Shown: positions 46,824 through 56,134 of the stretch, in pieces | How the letters are laid out: each line of letters starts with the position of its first letter | Numbering within the stretch: position 1 is the first letter of the stretch | Source of the DNA: Gemmatimonadota bacterium | Lineage (GTDB): Bacteria; Gemmatimonadota; Gemmatimonadetes; Longimicrobiales; Gaopeijiaceae | Assembly (NCBI GenBank): GCA_022823145.1 | Contig: JAJDXS010000030.1 | Span: 62,001 to 126,000, forward strand | Length of the DNA stretch: 64,000 bases | Reading direction: 5' to 3' | Program-made: the position numbers and the translations under genes | The notes under the pieces: generated by a model | The model's input: the letters and a program-made list of their open reading frames with translations, nothing else | Databases searched by the model: none | Told to the model about the DNA's origin: nothing

Positions 46824-47561
46824 CTAGGAGACCAGCGTTCCCACCCTCTCGCCATGGATCGCCCGACGCACGGCGCCCTGGTCGTCAAGATTGAGCACGA
46901 TAATAGGCAGATCGTTGTCCCTGCAAAGGGACACGGCCGCCGTGTCCATGATGCGCAGGTCGCGGGCAACCACCTCGTGATACGAAATGTGCGGGATGAA
47001 CTCGGCGTTCGGATCGCGCGCGGGATCGGCCGTGAAGACGCCGCGCACCTTGGTCGCCTTGATGACGATGTCCGCGTTCATTTCAATGGCTCTGAGCACC
47101 GCAGCCGTATCGGTCGAGAAGTAGGGGTTGCCGGTTCCGCCGGCGAAGATCACGACCCTGCCCTTTTCGAGGTGCCGTACGGCTCTGCGGCGAATGTACG
47201 GTTCGGCGAGTTGGGGCATGCGAATCGCGGTCATTACCCGCGTATCGACACCCTTTCTTTCGAGCAGATCCTGGATCGCCAGCGCGTTCATGATTGTGGC
47301 CAGCATGCCCATGTAGTCGGCGGATACCCGGTCCATGCCCCGCTGGCTTGCGATGGCTCCTCGGACGATGTTGCCACCACCTATGACCAGCCCCAGCGCC
47401 ACGCCCAGCTGGTGTATGTTCCGTATTTCGTTGGTGAGCGCATCCACGACCTGCGGATCGATCCCGAATCCCTTTTCTCCCGCAAGCGCCTCGCCCGACA
47501 GCTTGAGAAGGACGCGACCGTACCCGGTGCTCCTCTTCCCGCTCATCCTGCGGACCGTCAC
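46824..47561 (-). CDS. pyrH: UMP kinase
   Basis: Phosphorylates UMP to UDP; a hexameric amino-acid-kinase-fold enzyme. It shows [51 protein letters not shown] and [13 protein letters not shown], the expected set. GTG 47561 overlaps the tsf stop as GTGA; ATG 47546, five codons in, is the alternative. 245 residues. Confidence 0.96.
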   Translation of the reverse strand: MTVRRMSGKRSTGYGRVLLKLSGEALAGEKGFGIDPQVVDALTNEIRNIHQLGVALGLVIGGGNIVRGAIASQRGMDRVSADYMGMLATIMNALAIQDLLERKGVDTRVMTAIRMPQLAEPYIRRRAVRHLEKGRVVIFAGGTGNPYFSTDTAAVLRAIEMNADIVIKATKVRGVFTADPARDPNAEFIPHISYHEVVARDLRIMDTAAVSLCRDNDLPIIVLNLDDQGAVRRAIHGERVGTLVS

Positions 47562-48151
47562 CCACCCACCTGGAACCTGGAGAACCGAGCCACCCTGATC
47601 TTCTCGCCGGTCCGGGCCGAAACTTCGGTGATCAGCTCCCCCACCGTCCGGTCGGGATCCTTGACGTAGGCCTGCTCGACGAGAACCCGTTCCCGGAAGA
47701 ATTTCGCGAGCTTCCCCTGGACTATCCTGTCCCGGATGTGTTCCGGCTTCCCGTCGCGCGCCACCTGTTCCGCGAAGACAGCCCTCTCCCGATCGACGAT
47801 GGCGGGATCGATGTCTCCGGCCTCTACCGCAAGAGGGTCGGAAGCGGCCACATGCATGGCGACATCCCTGGCCAGGGCCCTGAAGTGATCCGTGTTGGCC
47901 ACGAAATCGGTTTCGCAGTTCAACTCGACGAGAACGCCGATGCGTCCACCGTGGTGAATGTAGCTCGCCACGGTACCCTCATTGGCCGACCGCCCGGCCC
48001 TCTTCGCCGCCTTGGCCTCTCCCTTGCTGCGAAGGAGATCGATCGCCGCTTCCGTATCGCCACCGGTCTCCTGGAGGGCCTTCTTGCAGTCCATCATCCC
48101 CGCTCCGGTCCTGTCGCGGAGTTCCTTCACCTGTTTCGCGCTGATCTTCAT
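47558..48151 (-). CDS. tsf: Elongation factor Ts, short form
   Basis: Guanine nucleotide exchange factor for EF-Tu. The UBA-like N-terminus has [19 protein letters not shown], and the core has [19 protein letters not shown]. At 197 residues it is the short form (as in Thermus) with one subdomain shorter than in E. coli. ATG 48151. The 136-nt gap to rpsB contains a 7-bp hairpin at 48259-48282. Confidence 0.95.
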   Translation of the reverse strand: MKISAKQVKELRDRTGAGMMDCKKALQETGGDTEAAIDLLRSKGEAKAAKRAGRSANEGTVASYIHHGGRIGVLVELNCETDFVANTDHFRALARDVAMHVAASDPLAVEAGDIDPAIVDRERAVFAEQVARDGKPEHIRDRIVQGKLAKFFRERVLVEQAYVKDPDRTVGELITEVSARTGEKIRVARFSRFQVGG

Positions 48152-48258
48152 CGTGAACCGTTCTTCAAACGTGGATTATCGCTTGCTGCCCGCCCGGCAC
48201 GGATTCCGGAGAGGGGCACACCGGGGCCGGAAGCCTCCCATTGCCAACGGTCGCCTTC

Positions 48259-48282
48259 CGGGCACATGGGCTACGGTGCCCG
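48259..48282 (-). promoter_or_regulatory. Hairpin between rpsB and tsf
   Basis: CGGGCAC (minus strand) pairs with GTGCCCG 10 nt later, just behind the rpsB stop. There is no T-run, so it is unlikely to end transcription. It may stabilise the rpsB mRNA end or affect tsf expression. Confidence 0.3.
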
Positions 48283-48287
48283 AGCCG

Positions 48288-49265
48288 TCAGTCGGACGGA
48301 GGCGTCGGCTCAGGCGAGGAGGCCCGGGCGCCTTGACCGGCGGATCGCTCTCCGCGCGGAGGGGAGGACCTGCGTCCCTTCCCGCGGTTGCCCTTCGCCC
48401 CGGAGTCGTCGCCGTCGCCGGCCTTCCTGACCTGCGCGATCGCCTCGGGCCGGGGTCTCCGTCGACGGGGCCGCGGGCGCATCTGACTGGTATCCGCTGA
48501 CTTTTCGCCGGTCTCCGTGGAGTAGGTGGTGACCTCCATCTCGGCCTGTCGCCGCAGTTGATCGTCCGGAACCTCGCGGCGCGCGATCGCGATGCAATCG
48601 GCTATCTGCGACGCGATCAGGCTCACCGAACGGATTGCGTCGTCGTTGCCGGGGATCGGGTAGTCGATCAGGGAGGGATCCACGTTGGTATCGGCGATGG
48701 CTATGACGGGAATCCCGAGCCTGTGTGCCTCGCGGACCCCGATGATCTCCCGCCGGGCATCCACCACGAAGATTGCGCCCGGCAGGCGGGTCATCTCCCG
48801 GACACCGTGGAAATACTTCTCGAGCTTCGCCCGCTCGCGCTCGAGGAGCAACCGCTCCTTCTTGGTGTAGAACTCGAAGGCGTTTTCTTCCTGACCGCGC
48901 TCGAGTTCCTTGAGTCGCCGGATCTGTCGGCGGATCGTCTGGAAGTTGGTGAGCATTCCCCCCAGCCAGCGTTCCGTTACGAAGTGGGCCCCGCACCGTA
49001 CCGCCTCTTCCTCGATAATGCTCTTCAACTGCCGCTTCGTGGAGAGGAAGAGAACGTTCTCTCCCTTGAGGACCGTCCGCCGAACCGCATCCCGGGCCTG
49101 CTCAAGCCGATCCAGGGTCTTGCGCAGGTCGATGATGTGGATCCCGTTGCGTTCGCCGAAGATGAACGGGCGCATCCTCGGGTTCCATCGCCTTGTCTGG
49201 TGTCCAAAGTGGACGCCGGCATCGAGCAGTTCCTGCAGCCCGACCTGGTTCAACGCTTGATTCAT
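48288..49265 (-). CDS. rpsB: 30S ribosomal protein S2 with long C-terminal tail
   Basis: S2 of the small subunit. The family part (residues 1 to about 240) is clear: [47 protein letters not shown] and [21 protein letters not shown] (conserved parts up to [10 protein letters not shown]). After this come about 80 extra residues that are polar, basic and Gly/Ser/Pro-rich (for example [13 protein letters not shown]) and probably disordered. Many S2 proteins end near residue 230-260. ATG 49265, 12 nt behind rpsI. Confidence 0.96.
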   Translation of the reverse strand: MNQALNQVGLQELLDAGVHFGHQTRRWNPRMRPFIFGERNGIHIIDLRKTLDRLEQARDAVRRTVLKGENVLFLSTKRQLKSIIEEEAVRCGAHFVTERWLGGMLTNFQTIRRQIRRLKELERGQEENAFEFYTKKERLLLERERAKLEKYFHGVREMTRLPGAIFVVDARREIIGVREAHRLGIPVIAIADTNVDPSLIDYPIPGNDDAIRSVSLIASQIADCIAIARREVPDDQLRRQAEMEVTTYSTETGEKSADTSQMRPRPRRRRPRPEAIAQVRKAGDGDDSGAKGNRGKGRRSSPPRGERSAGQGARASSPEPTPPSD

Positions 49266-49277
49266 GGAAGTCGGTTC

Positions 49278-49673
49278 TTATCTCTTGCTGAACTGGAAGC
49301 GTTTCCGCGCCTTGGGGCGACCCGGCTTCTTGCGCTCGACCTTGCGGGCGTCCCGCGTGAGCATCCCGCCCTGCCTCAGAGGCACGCGGGCGTCCTCGTC
49401 ATGGGCCGCGAGCGCCCTGGCGAGGCCCAACCTGATCGCGTCAGCCTGGCCGGTGAGTCCTCCCCCCATCACACGGACCTGGATGTCGAAGACCCCTTCG
49501 GAATCGGCGACGCGCAGCGGATCTTCAACCCGGACGCGGTGCGCGGGTCTGGGAAAATAGTCGTCCAGCGGGCGCCCGTTTATGGACCAGCGACCGCCGC
49601 CGGGTCTGAGGATGACGCGGGCGACGCTGGTCTTGCGACGTCCGACCGTCTGAATGGGCTCTTGACCGGCCAT
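49278..49673 (-). CDS. rpsI: 30S ribosomal protein S9
   Basis: Small-subunit protein whose C-terminal tail touches the P-site tRNA. 131 residues from ATG 49673, with TVGRRKTSVARVILRPGGG, INGRPLDDYF, and GLTGQADAIRLGLARAL. It ends KKPGRPKARKRFQFSKR, the standard ending. Longer open frame upstream is not used. It lies 16 nt behind rplM. Confidence 0.97.
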   Translation of the reverse strand: MAGQEPIQTVGRRKTSVARVILRPGGGRWSINGRPLDDYFPRPAHRVRVEDPLRVADSEGVFDIQVRVMGGGLTGQADAIRLGLARALAAHDEDARVPLRQGGMLTRDARKVERKKPGRPKARKRFQFSKR

Positions 49674-49689
49674 GCAGTCCTCTCGCAGG

Positions 49690-50121
49690 TCAGATCTCCA
49701 GAGCCTGGGGGCTCTGGCCCTGATGTGGATGGGTTGCGCCCCGATATACGCGGAGCTTGTTTCGCATTCTGCGCCCAAGTTTGTTCTTGGGGAGCATCCC
49801 TCGTACTGCCAGTTCGACGACACGCTCGGGGAACCTGTCAAGCATGGTCTTGTAGGGGATGTGCTTGTCGCCTCCCATGAACCCGGAATGACGGAAATAG
49901 GTCTTCTGTTCGGCCTTGCGTCCCGTAAGCCGGACCTTCGACGAATTGATGACGATCACGTGATCGCCGGTGTCGAGGTGGGGAGTGTAGATAGGTTTGT
50001 GTTTGCCGCGCAGGACGCGGGCGACCTGCGAGGCCAACCTTCCCAACGGTTGTCCGTCGGCGTCCACGATCCACCACGCACGGCGGATTTCGGCTGTTTT
50101 CGGCGTGATGGTTCTGGTCAC
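49690..50121 (-). CDS. rplM: 50S ribosomal protein L13
   Basis: Early-assembling large-subunit protein. From GTG 50121 the 143 residues match the family, with WWIVDADGQPLGRLASQVA, LRGKHKPIYTPHLDTGDHV, TGRKAEQKTYFRHSG and AVRGMLPKNKLGRRM. GGGGAT lies before the GTG. It heads the ten-gene ribosomal and envelope operon, 80 nt after a near-consensus promoter. Confidence 0.97.
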   Translation of the reverse strand: MTRTITPKTAEIRRAWWIVDADGQPLGRLASQVARVLRGKHKPIYTPHLDTGDHVIVINSSKVRLTGRKAEQKTYFRHSGFMGGDKHIPYKTMLDRFPERVVELAVRGMLPKNKLGRRMRNKLRVYRGATHPHQGQSPQALEI

Positions 50122-50201
50122 TCGATCCCCTTCGGCGAAACGAAGCCGCCCCCGGCAGCCACTGGACACGGGGTGCGGCTTCGGAATGTCCACAGCATTG
50201 A

Positions 50202-50230
50202 ATCATATTCGGCTGGCGTCCTGGTGTCAA
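50202..50230 (-). promoter_or_regulatory. Near-consensus promoter of the rplM-to-rseP operon
   Basis: Minus-strand TTGACA (50225-50230), exactly 17 bp and TATGAT (50202-50207). This is the best match to a housekeeping promoter in the window. It leaves a leader of about 75 nt before the L13 start. It sits in the 189-nt gap behind the sigma-factor gene. Confidence 0.85.
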
Positions 50231-50310
50231 CCGATTCTCGTGCGTTCAGAAGCGGTGGACTTCGAGCCGGACAATCGGCGTCGGGTTCGGCCCGGACGCG
50301 CCACGGACCG

Positions 50311-51162
50311 CTAGTCCGTAAAGGTCTCCAGGATCCGCGCTCTCGAGGCGTGCCGAAGCCGTGTCAGAGCCTTCTCCTTGATCTGGCGCACCCTTTCGCG
50401 GGTAATGCCCATCTCGGATCCGATTTCCTCGAGAGACCTGGGCGGACGGTGTCCGAGGCCGAAATACCGGCGAAGGATCGTGGCCTCCCTCTCGTCGAGC
50501 GTGGACAGCGCCGCCTCCAGGCTTTCGGTAAGCGCATTCTCGAAGGCCTCCTCGTCGGGGCCCGGGGAAACGGAGTCGGGCAGACAGTCCAGAAGACTGC
50601 TGTTGTCCCCGGGAAACAGAGGGGCGTCCAGGGACAGATGCGAACTCGCAACGCCGACTACCTGCTCCACGTCTTCCGCGCGCAGGTCCAGAACCCTGGC
50701 GATTTCACTCGCCGTCGGCTCCCGGCCCAGCTCCTGTGCCAACTCCGCCTTGCGGCGGGCGATGCTATACAATTGACCGGCCCGATTCAGGGGGACCCGA
50801 ACGATGCGGCTCTGCTCGGCCAGCGCCTGGAGAATCGCCTGGCGGATCCACCAAACGGCGTACGTTACGAAACGGATGCCCTTCGTCCCGTCGAATCGTC
50901 GGGCGGCCCGAATGAGACCCAGATTGCCTTCGTTGATCAGGTCGGGGAACGGAACTCCCTGGTTCCGGTACTTCTTCGAGACGGACACCACAAAACGCAG
51001 GTTGGACCTTACGAGCTTGTCGAGAGCCTCCTCTTCCCCGCGGCGAATCCCCCTGGCGAGCCGAGCCTCCTCGTCCCGGTCGATCAGGGGATACCTGCTG
51101 ATTTCCTTGAAGTACTGGCCCAGCGAGCCTTCCATGGCTTCGGAAAACGCAGGTGTTGTCAT
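50311..51162 (-). CDS. RNA polymerase sigma factor, primary type (RpoD/SigA-like)
   Basis: Sigma-70 family factor of about 283 residues. It lacks region 1.1, starts with region 1.2 (LGQYFKEISRYPLI), and has region 2 as LINEGNLGLIRAARRFD, GIRFVTYAVWWIRQ and ILQALAEQSRIVRVPLN. Regions 3 and 4 follow, with SLEEIGSEMGITRERVRQI. The size and sequence resemble the primary sigma factor of Bacteroidetes, so it may be the housekeeping factor; a group 2 factor is the alternative. ATG 51162 is preferred over the longer frame. It follows an NtrC-type regulator gene. Confidence 0.92.
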   Translation of the reverse strand: MTTPAFSEAMEGSLGQYFKEISRYPLIDRDEEARLARGIRRGEEEALDKLVRSNLRFVVSVSKKYRNQGVPFPDLINEGNLGLIRAARRFDGTKGIRFVTYAVWWIRQAILQALAEQSRIVRVPLNRAGQLYSIARRKAELAQELGREPTASEIARVLDLRAEDVEQVVGVASSHLSLDAPLFPGDNSSLLDCLPDSVSPGPDEEAFENALTESLEAALSTLDEREATILRRYFGLGHRPPRSLEEIGSEMGITRERVRQIKEKALTRLRHASRARILETFTD

Positions 51163-51229
51163 GGTGTCCCCAGTATTGATCGCCGCCCGGAACAGTCGCG
51201 ATGTCGATGCCCGCCGACCCAACAGCGGG

Positions 51230-52591
51230 TCAGGTGCTTCGCACCAGTCCGTGCCTCTCGATCTTCTTGTAAAGGTTCGAACGCGGCATCCCCATCTGAC
51301 GTGCCGCTTCGGATACGTTCCAGTTGTAGTCCCGCAGCTTCATCGTGATAAAGGCCTTCTCGGCCGCGTCCTTGAACTCGCTCAGGGTTGCCAGTGACAT
51401 CACGTTGCCCGGCACACCCGCCTCCGACCCCGACATGGACACGAACCGTATGACGTCCTTCCGCTCGACGGTCTCGCTGGTGCTCAGGAGCATGAGACGA
51501 ACGACCACGTTTTTCAACTGGCGGACATTGCCGGGCCATTCCAGGTCCGTAAGCGCTTCCAGCGCGTCCCTGGCGAAACGCTTGTAGGGCACACCGTAGC
51601 TTCCCGGCGCCAACTCCGCGAAGTGAGCCACCAGCATGGGAATGTCCCCGCTCCTCTCCCTGAGGGGCGGCACCCGGATGGTGACCATGTCGAGACGGTG
51701 AAGCAGGTCCTCGCGGAACTCGCCCTTCTCTATCTGGTCGTGCAGGTCCTTGTTGGTTGCGGTGATGACCCGTACGTCCACCGAAACCGGCCTGGTACCG
51801 CCGACCCGAGTGATGTCCCCCTCCTGCAGCGCGCGAAGGACCTTGGCCTGAGCGGTCAGCGACATGTCTCCGATCTCGTCCAGGAACAGCGTTCCCCGGT
51901 GCGCCTGTTCGAACTTTCCGACGCGATCCGTCACCGCTCCGGTGAAGGATCCCTTCACGTGGCCGAACAGCTCCGACTCGATCAGTTCGGAGGGAATGGC
52001 CGCGCAATTGACCTCCACAAATGTCCGTCGGGATCGGCTCGACCGTCTGTGCAGCGCCCGCGCGGTCAGTTCCTTGCCCGTTCCGTTCTCCCCCGTGATC
52101 AGTACGCGGGCGTCGGTAGCGCCGACCATCTCGATCTGGTTGAGCACCTGCCGTATCGCGCGCGACCCTCCGACGATGTCGTGATGAATCTCGATTTCAC
52201 TCGTCAGGCGCTCGACGCTGTCGGTCAGCCCACGCACCGTAAGCGCGTTTCGCAACGTAACCAGGAGACGGTCGGTATCGAGCGGTTTCTCGAGGAAATC
52301 GAAGGCTCCCCTGCGCGTCGCTTCGACGGCCGTGCCTATGGTGCCGTGACCGGAGACCATCACCACCACTGCTGCGGGGTCACGTTCGCGAATCCTGGCA
52401 AGCACTTCCAGCCCGTCGACCTTGGGCATCTTGACATCCAGGAAGGTCACGTCGGGCCTGAAGTCCGGATAGTCGATCAGACCGGCTGGACCGTTTTCGC
52501 AAATGTGTACGCGGTGCCCTTCGTATTCGAAGAGCTGTCGCAGCGCGACACCGACCGACTCCTCGTCGTCTATGATCAGAATCCTGGCCAT
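51230..52591 (-). CDS. NtrC-family sigma-54-dependent response regulator
   Basis: Activator of 453 residues. The receiver has LIIDDEESV with phospho-Asp52 in FLDVKMP. The AAA+ domain has Walker A GENGTGKE (near 165), Walker B LFLDEIGDM and GSFTGA in the loop that touches sigma-54; most relatives have GAFTGA. A Fis-type helix-turn-helix ends the protein (ARQMGMPRSNLYKKI). ATG 52591. Neither rpoN nor a kinase is adjacent; the two kinases in the window are possible partners only by guess. Confidence 0.94.
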   Translation of the reverse strand: MARILIIDDEESVGVALRQLFEYEGHRVHICENGPAGLIDYPDFRPDVTFLDVKMPKVDGLEVLARIRERDPAAVVVMVSGHGTIGTAVEATRRGAFDFLEKPLDTDRLLVTLRNALTVRGLTDSVERLTSEIEIHHDIVGGSRAIRQVLNQIEMVGATDARVLITGENGTGKELTARALHRRSSRSRRTFVEVNCAAIPSELIESELFGHVKGSFTGAVTDRVGKFEQAHRGTLFLDEIGDMSLTAQAKVLRALQEGDITRVGGTRPVSVDVRVITATNKDLHDQIEKGEFREDLLHRLDMVTIRVPPLRERSGDIPMLVAHFAELAPGSYGVPYKRFARDALEALTDLEWPGNVRQLKNVVVRLMLLSTSETVERKDVIRFVSMSGSEAGVPGNVMSLATLSEFKDAAEKAFITMKLRDYNWNVSEAARQMGMPRSNLYKKIERHGLVRST

Positions 52592-52613
52592 ATCCTGGAA
52601 TCCCGACTCCCGA

Positions 52614-53195
52614 TCAATGCGCACCCCATTGGCTGGTCGACAGCTCTACCGAGTGAATGTTGGCGTATCTGGGCCCGGTGCGGAACAGTTCGCTGCGAAC
52701 CAGATGAACGGCATCGACGACGAAGTCGGAGCAGGTTTCACGCAGTTCGGACCCGGGATCAGGACGTCCCCGGCCCGACCGGACGCTGCCACGCCTCCGT
52801 CCCCGTGACCGACCGATCGTCAGGTGAGGCGAAAAGCGATCGTCACCTGCCCGGATTCCCATGCTAGCGAGCGCCTCGTCGAGGCGGCGGCGGAGAGGCC
52901 GCAACGGACCGGCCCGCACTCCGACCCAGTAGACGCGCGGGACGCCGCGGCGCGGAAAGGTGCCCGTTCCGGTGAGCCTGGCCGGAAAGACCGGCTCGCG
53001 CGCCAGCGCCTCGGCGGCCTCGGTGAGCCGCGGAACCTCGGGAGAGGCCACATCACCCAGGAACCGCAGGGTAATGTGATACCGCTCCGGCGGCACCCAA
53101 CGCACATCGGGTGCGGCATTGCGCAAGGGCGCCAACGCCCGCCACAGCCGCTTCCGTAGCGCCTCCGGAGGCCAGACGGCGAAGAAGAGCCTCAT
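52614..53195 (-). CDS. thpR: RNA 2',3'-cyclic phosphodiesterase ThpR (2H family)
   Basis: 2H-phosphoesterase acting on 2',3'-cyclic or 2',5'-linked RNA ends. Both catalytic motifs are present: HITL (His40) and HLTI (His124). The protein begins MRLFFAVWPPEALRKRL, typical of the family. 193 residues; the insert between the second motif and the C-terminus is Arg-rich. ATG 53195 overlaps the upstream gene as ATGA. The cellular substrate is unknown. Confidence 0.93.
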   Translation of the reverse strand: MRLFFAVWPPEALRKRLWRALAPLRNAAPDVRWVPPERYHITLRFLGDVASPEVPRLTEAAEALAREPVFPARLTGTGTFPRRGVPRVYWVGVRAGPLRPLRRRLDEALASMGIRAGDDRFSPHLTIGRSRGRRRGSVRSGRGRPDPGSELRETCSDFVVDAVHLVRSELFRTGPRYANIHSVELSTSQWGAH

Positions 53196-54361
53196 CCGGC
53201 TCGTGCAACCGGGACGGACACGGGCCTGAGCAACTGCGCCACACCGGCGACGGCCGCGTCCACGTCCTCCTGCGTCGAGGCCCAGCCGAGCGAGAACCGC
53301 ACCGCGCCCGATTCGGTGGTGCCCAGGATTCGGTGCACTTCGGGAGCACAGTGCAGTCCGGCGCGCGTCTGGACTCCGTGCTCGGAATCCAGACGGCCCG
53401 CCAGGGAGGCCGAATCCATCCCGTCCGCCTTCACGGTGACGACGGGAACCCCCTCGCGTCCCGGGGGTGAGAGTACCTGAAGACCCGCGATACAGTCCAG
53501 TCCGTCGCGAAGCCGGGCCTTGAGCGCCATCTCACGGCGATGGATGGCTCCAACACCCGTGTCCCTGAGGAACGCGCAACCTGCCAGCAGGCCCGCCATT
53601 CCCGGAGAGTTGCCGGTTCCCGCCTCCAGGCGATCGGGCATGGCGGCGGGCATCTCCCGATTGCGGGAGTCGCCTCCGGTACCCCCGCTCAGAAGCGGGT
53701 CGACCTCTATACCCTCCCTGATCCACAACCCTCCCATTCCCTGGGGGCCCAACAGCCCCTTGTGCCCGGTGAAGGCGACGACATCGGCCCCCTGGGTGGC
53801 CGGGCTCTCCACCGAATGTCCGGCGGACTGCGCCACGTCCGCGACCACGACAGCGCCCGCGTCGTGCGCGATTCGCGACAGCTCCCTCATCGGCAGCAGC
53901 GTGCCGAGGACGTTCGAGGCCACGTTCGCGACCAGCACACTCGCGCCGTCGAGCAGCGTTGCAGCCTCGTCCAGGTCGACCCCGCCGTCGGGACTGCCCG
54001 ACAGCATGCGCACCCCGACTCCCCTGTCACGGGAAAGGTGGTGCGCCGGTCGAAGCACGGCGTTGTGGTCATACTGGGAGATCACCAGGACGTCCCCCGG
54101 TCCCAAGAGTCCCCAAAGCGCGGTGTTGAGCGCGTGCGTGGCATTGTGCATGAAGGCGATGCGGCCAGGGTCACCGGACAGTCCCAGTGCCTGCGACAGC
54201 GCGCGCCGACAGCGAAAGGCAAGGCGCGCCGCCTCCACCGCTCCCGAATGGCCTCCGCGACCGGGCGTGCAAGCGACGCCATCGAGGAATGCGGCCATCG
54301 CCCGCCCAACCTCCGGCGGTCGAATCGCCGACGTGGCGGCATAGTCCAGGTAGTGAGGCAA
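53192..54361 (-). CDS. Cysteine desulfurase-family PLP protein
   Basis: Class V aminotransferase fold. Starting at TTG 54361 it reads PHYLDYAATS, the usual beginning of NifS/SufS-like enzymes, and has the PLP lysine in TGHKGLLGPQG (Lys201). Near the C-terminus RAGLHCAPEVHRILGT holds the likely catalytic Cys; this form is typical of a NifS-like subgroup whose sulfur acceptor is uncertain. 389 residues. The start is uncertain because a strong AGGAG upstream serves no in-frame start codon. No SufE, IscU or other acceptor gene is adjacent. Confidence 0.85.
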   Translation of the reverse strand: MPHYLDYAATSAIRPPEVGRAMAAFLDGVACTPGRGGHSGAVEAARLAFRCRRALSQALGLSGDPGRIAFMHNATHALNTALWGLLGPGDVLVISQYDHNAVLRPAHHLSRDRGVGVRMLSGSPDGGVDLDEAATLLDGASVLVANVASNVLGTLLPMRELSRIAHDAGAVVVADVAQSAGHSVESPATQGADVVAFTGHKGLLGPQGMGGLWIREGIEVDPLLSGGTGGDSRNREMPAAMPDRLEAGTGNSPGMAGLLAGCAFLRDTGVGAIHRREMALKARLRDGLDCIAGLQVLSPPGREGVPVVTVKADGMDSASLAGRLDSEHGVQTRAGLHCAPEVHRILGTTESGAVRFSLGWASTQEDVDAAVAGVAQLLRPVSVPVARAG

Positions 54362-54413
54362 GGCTCCGGTCCCGGTCGCACGTTTGCCAACAAGATGTCT
54401 CCTGTTTTGCAGC

Positions 54414-55949
54414 CTAATCTGTGCGGCCGGCCGCGGACAAGGCGTCGCGCGATCCCGATCCCGCGCGCAGCCGCAGCGCCTCGGCCACATCGAACTCTCC
54501 GATGTCGCTCCTTCCGCCCAGGTCCGCGATCGTGCGAGCGACTCGAAGCGTGCGATGCACCGTGCGTGCCGAGAGGCCGTATCTCCTGACGCCTTCGTCC
54601 AGGAGCCTTGCTCCAGCGGGGTCAAGGCGGCAGAGCTTCATTACACGGTCCGCAGGCAGCAAGGCGTTGAGCCCATGATCCCCGCCGAAGCGTGCGGCCT
54701 GCCGCGCCCTGGCCTCGATGACCCCCTGAAGAACGGTTCCCGAGGTCGCCCCATCGGTGCGTGTCCGGGCCAGCTCGTCCCAGGTAACGGGGTCCATCCA
54801 TACCTGCAGGTCGATCCGGTCGAGCAGCGGGCCCGAGAGACGCACGCGGTATCGCGTGATTTCGCGAACGCCGCAGACGCAGTTGTCTCCCGCCATGCCG
54901 CACGGACAGGGATTCATGGCGGCGATCAGCTGGAAGCGCGCGGGGAAGGTGACCGTTTGGCGCACCCTGGCGATGTGAACCTCCCCGGACTCAATGGGTT
55001 GTCTCAGCGTCTCGAGCACCTGGCGACCGAACTCGGGGAACTCATCGAGAAACAGCACACCGAGATGTGCGAGGCTGATCTCTCCGGGACGCGGCGGATT
55101 CCCCCCTCCGATCAGGCCACCGGCGGAGATCGTATGATGGGGGGCCCGAAACGGACGTGTGGTCTTCACCGGCTCCTCGCTGTCCAGCAACCCGGCCACG
55201 GAGTGCACCCTCGTCACCTCCAGGCATTCGGACTCCGCCAATGGAGGGAGGAGCCCCGGCAGCCTCTTGGCGAGCATCGTCTTGCCGGATCCGGGGGGGC
55301 CCGACATCAGGAGGCTGTGCCCCCCCGCGGCCGCAATCTCCAGCGCGCGCTTTGCGAGACCCTGTCCGCGAACCTCGCTCAGATCGGGGCAGCGTAGCAC
55401 CGCGACGGGGGCCCGGTAGCGTTGCGGTCGGAAACCGGTGTCTCCGTCGAGTATCCCGATCAGCTCGCGCAGGGTGCGGATCCCCATGACCTCCACGCCG
55501 GGGACCGCCGCCGCTTCCATCAGGTTCCCATGGGGGACGAAGAGACGTCCAGGACCATGCTCGCGACAGCTCATTGCCAGCGCGATGGCCCCGCGCACCG
55601 GCCGGACCGAACCGTCAAGTCCGAGTTCCCCCACGAACGCGGTCCCGTCCAGCCCGCTTCGGGAGACGCGTTCGCGAGCGGCGAGCAGCGCGACCGCAAT
55701 CGGAAGGTCGAACCCCGACCCGGACTTCGGCAGATCGGCGGGGGCCAGATTGACCGTGACGCGCCTGGGTGAAAGTCGGAATCCCGTCTGCGCCAGTGCC
55801 GCGAAGACCCGCTCCTTGCTCTCGCGCACCGCGCCCGCCGGCAGACCCACGACGGTGAATATCGGCAGCCCGTCCTGGACCTTGACCTCGACCCTTACGG
55901 GCTTCCCCTCCACACCATGGACCCAGCAGGAATCTACGACAGCGAGCAC
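54414..55949 (-). CDS. comM: Mg-chelatase-like AAA+ protein ComM/YifB
   Basis: AAA+ helicase that speeds branch migration during natural transformation. An N-terminal Lon-substrate-like domain comes first, then Walker A SGPPGSGKTML, Walker B LFLDEF, and APHHTISAGGLIGGG. A zinc cluster appears as NPCPCGMAGDNCVCG, as in the family. The likely start is GTG 55949 (first residues LAVVDSCWVHGVEG), 7 nt after GGAGG; ATG 55955 lies too close to that site. 511 residues. It is divergent from pntAA. Confidence 0.93.
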   Translation of the reverse strand: MLAVVDSCWVHGVEGKPVRVEVKVQDGLPIFTVVGLPAGAVRESKERVFAALAQTGFRLSPRRVTVNLAPADLPKSGSGFDLPIAVALLAARERVSRSGLDGTAFVGELGLDGSVRPVRGAIALAMSCREHGPGRLFVPHGNLMEAAAVPGVEVMGIRTLRELIGILDGDTGFRPQRYRAPVAVLRCPDLSEVRGQGLAKRALEIAAAGGHSLLMSGPPGSGKTMLAKRLPGLLPPLAESECLEVTRVHSVAGLLDSEEPVKTTRPFRAPHHTISAGGLIGGGNPPRPGEISLAHLGVLFLDEFPEFGRQVLETLRQPIESGEVHIARVRQTVTFPARFQLIAAMNPCPCGMAGDNCVCGVREITRYRVRLSGPLLDRIDLQVWMDPVTWDELARTRTDGATSGTVLQGVIEARARQAARFGGDHGLNALLPADRVMKLCRLDPAGARLLDEGVRRYGLSARTVHRTLRVARTIADLGGRSDIGEFDVAEALRLRAGSGSRDALSAAGRTD

Positions 55950-56134
55950 CGGCATCCCTCCGTGAAAACCGTGGACGCAAAGGGTGCCCCCAATCCATGG
56001 GCGAAGGAATGGCTGGATGGGACACTTGCCTCGCGTCGCGCCCACGCCCAGACTTCCCGCCGTCCTGGCAGGGACTGGCGCAATCGGCCCCGGCAATGCA
56101 CTTTGGTCGCGCTTTTGACCAGGAGAAGAACTTC

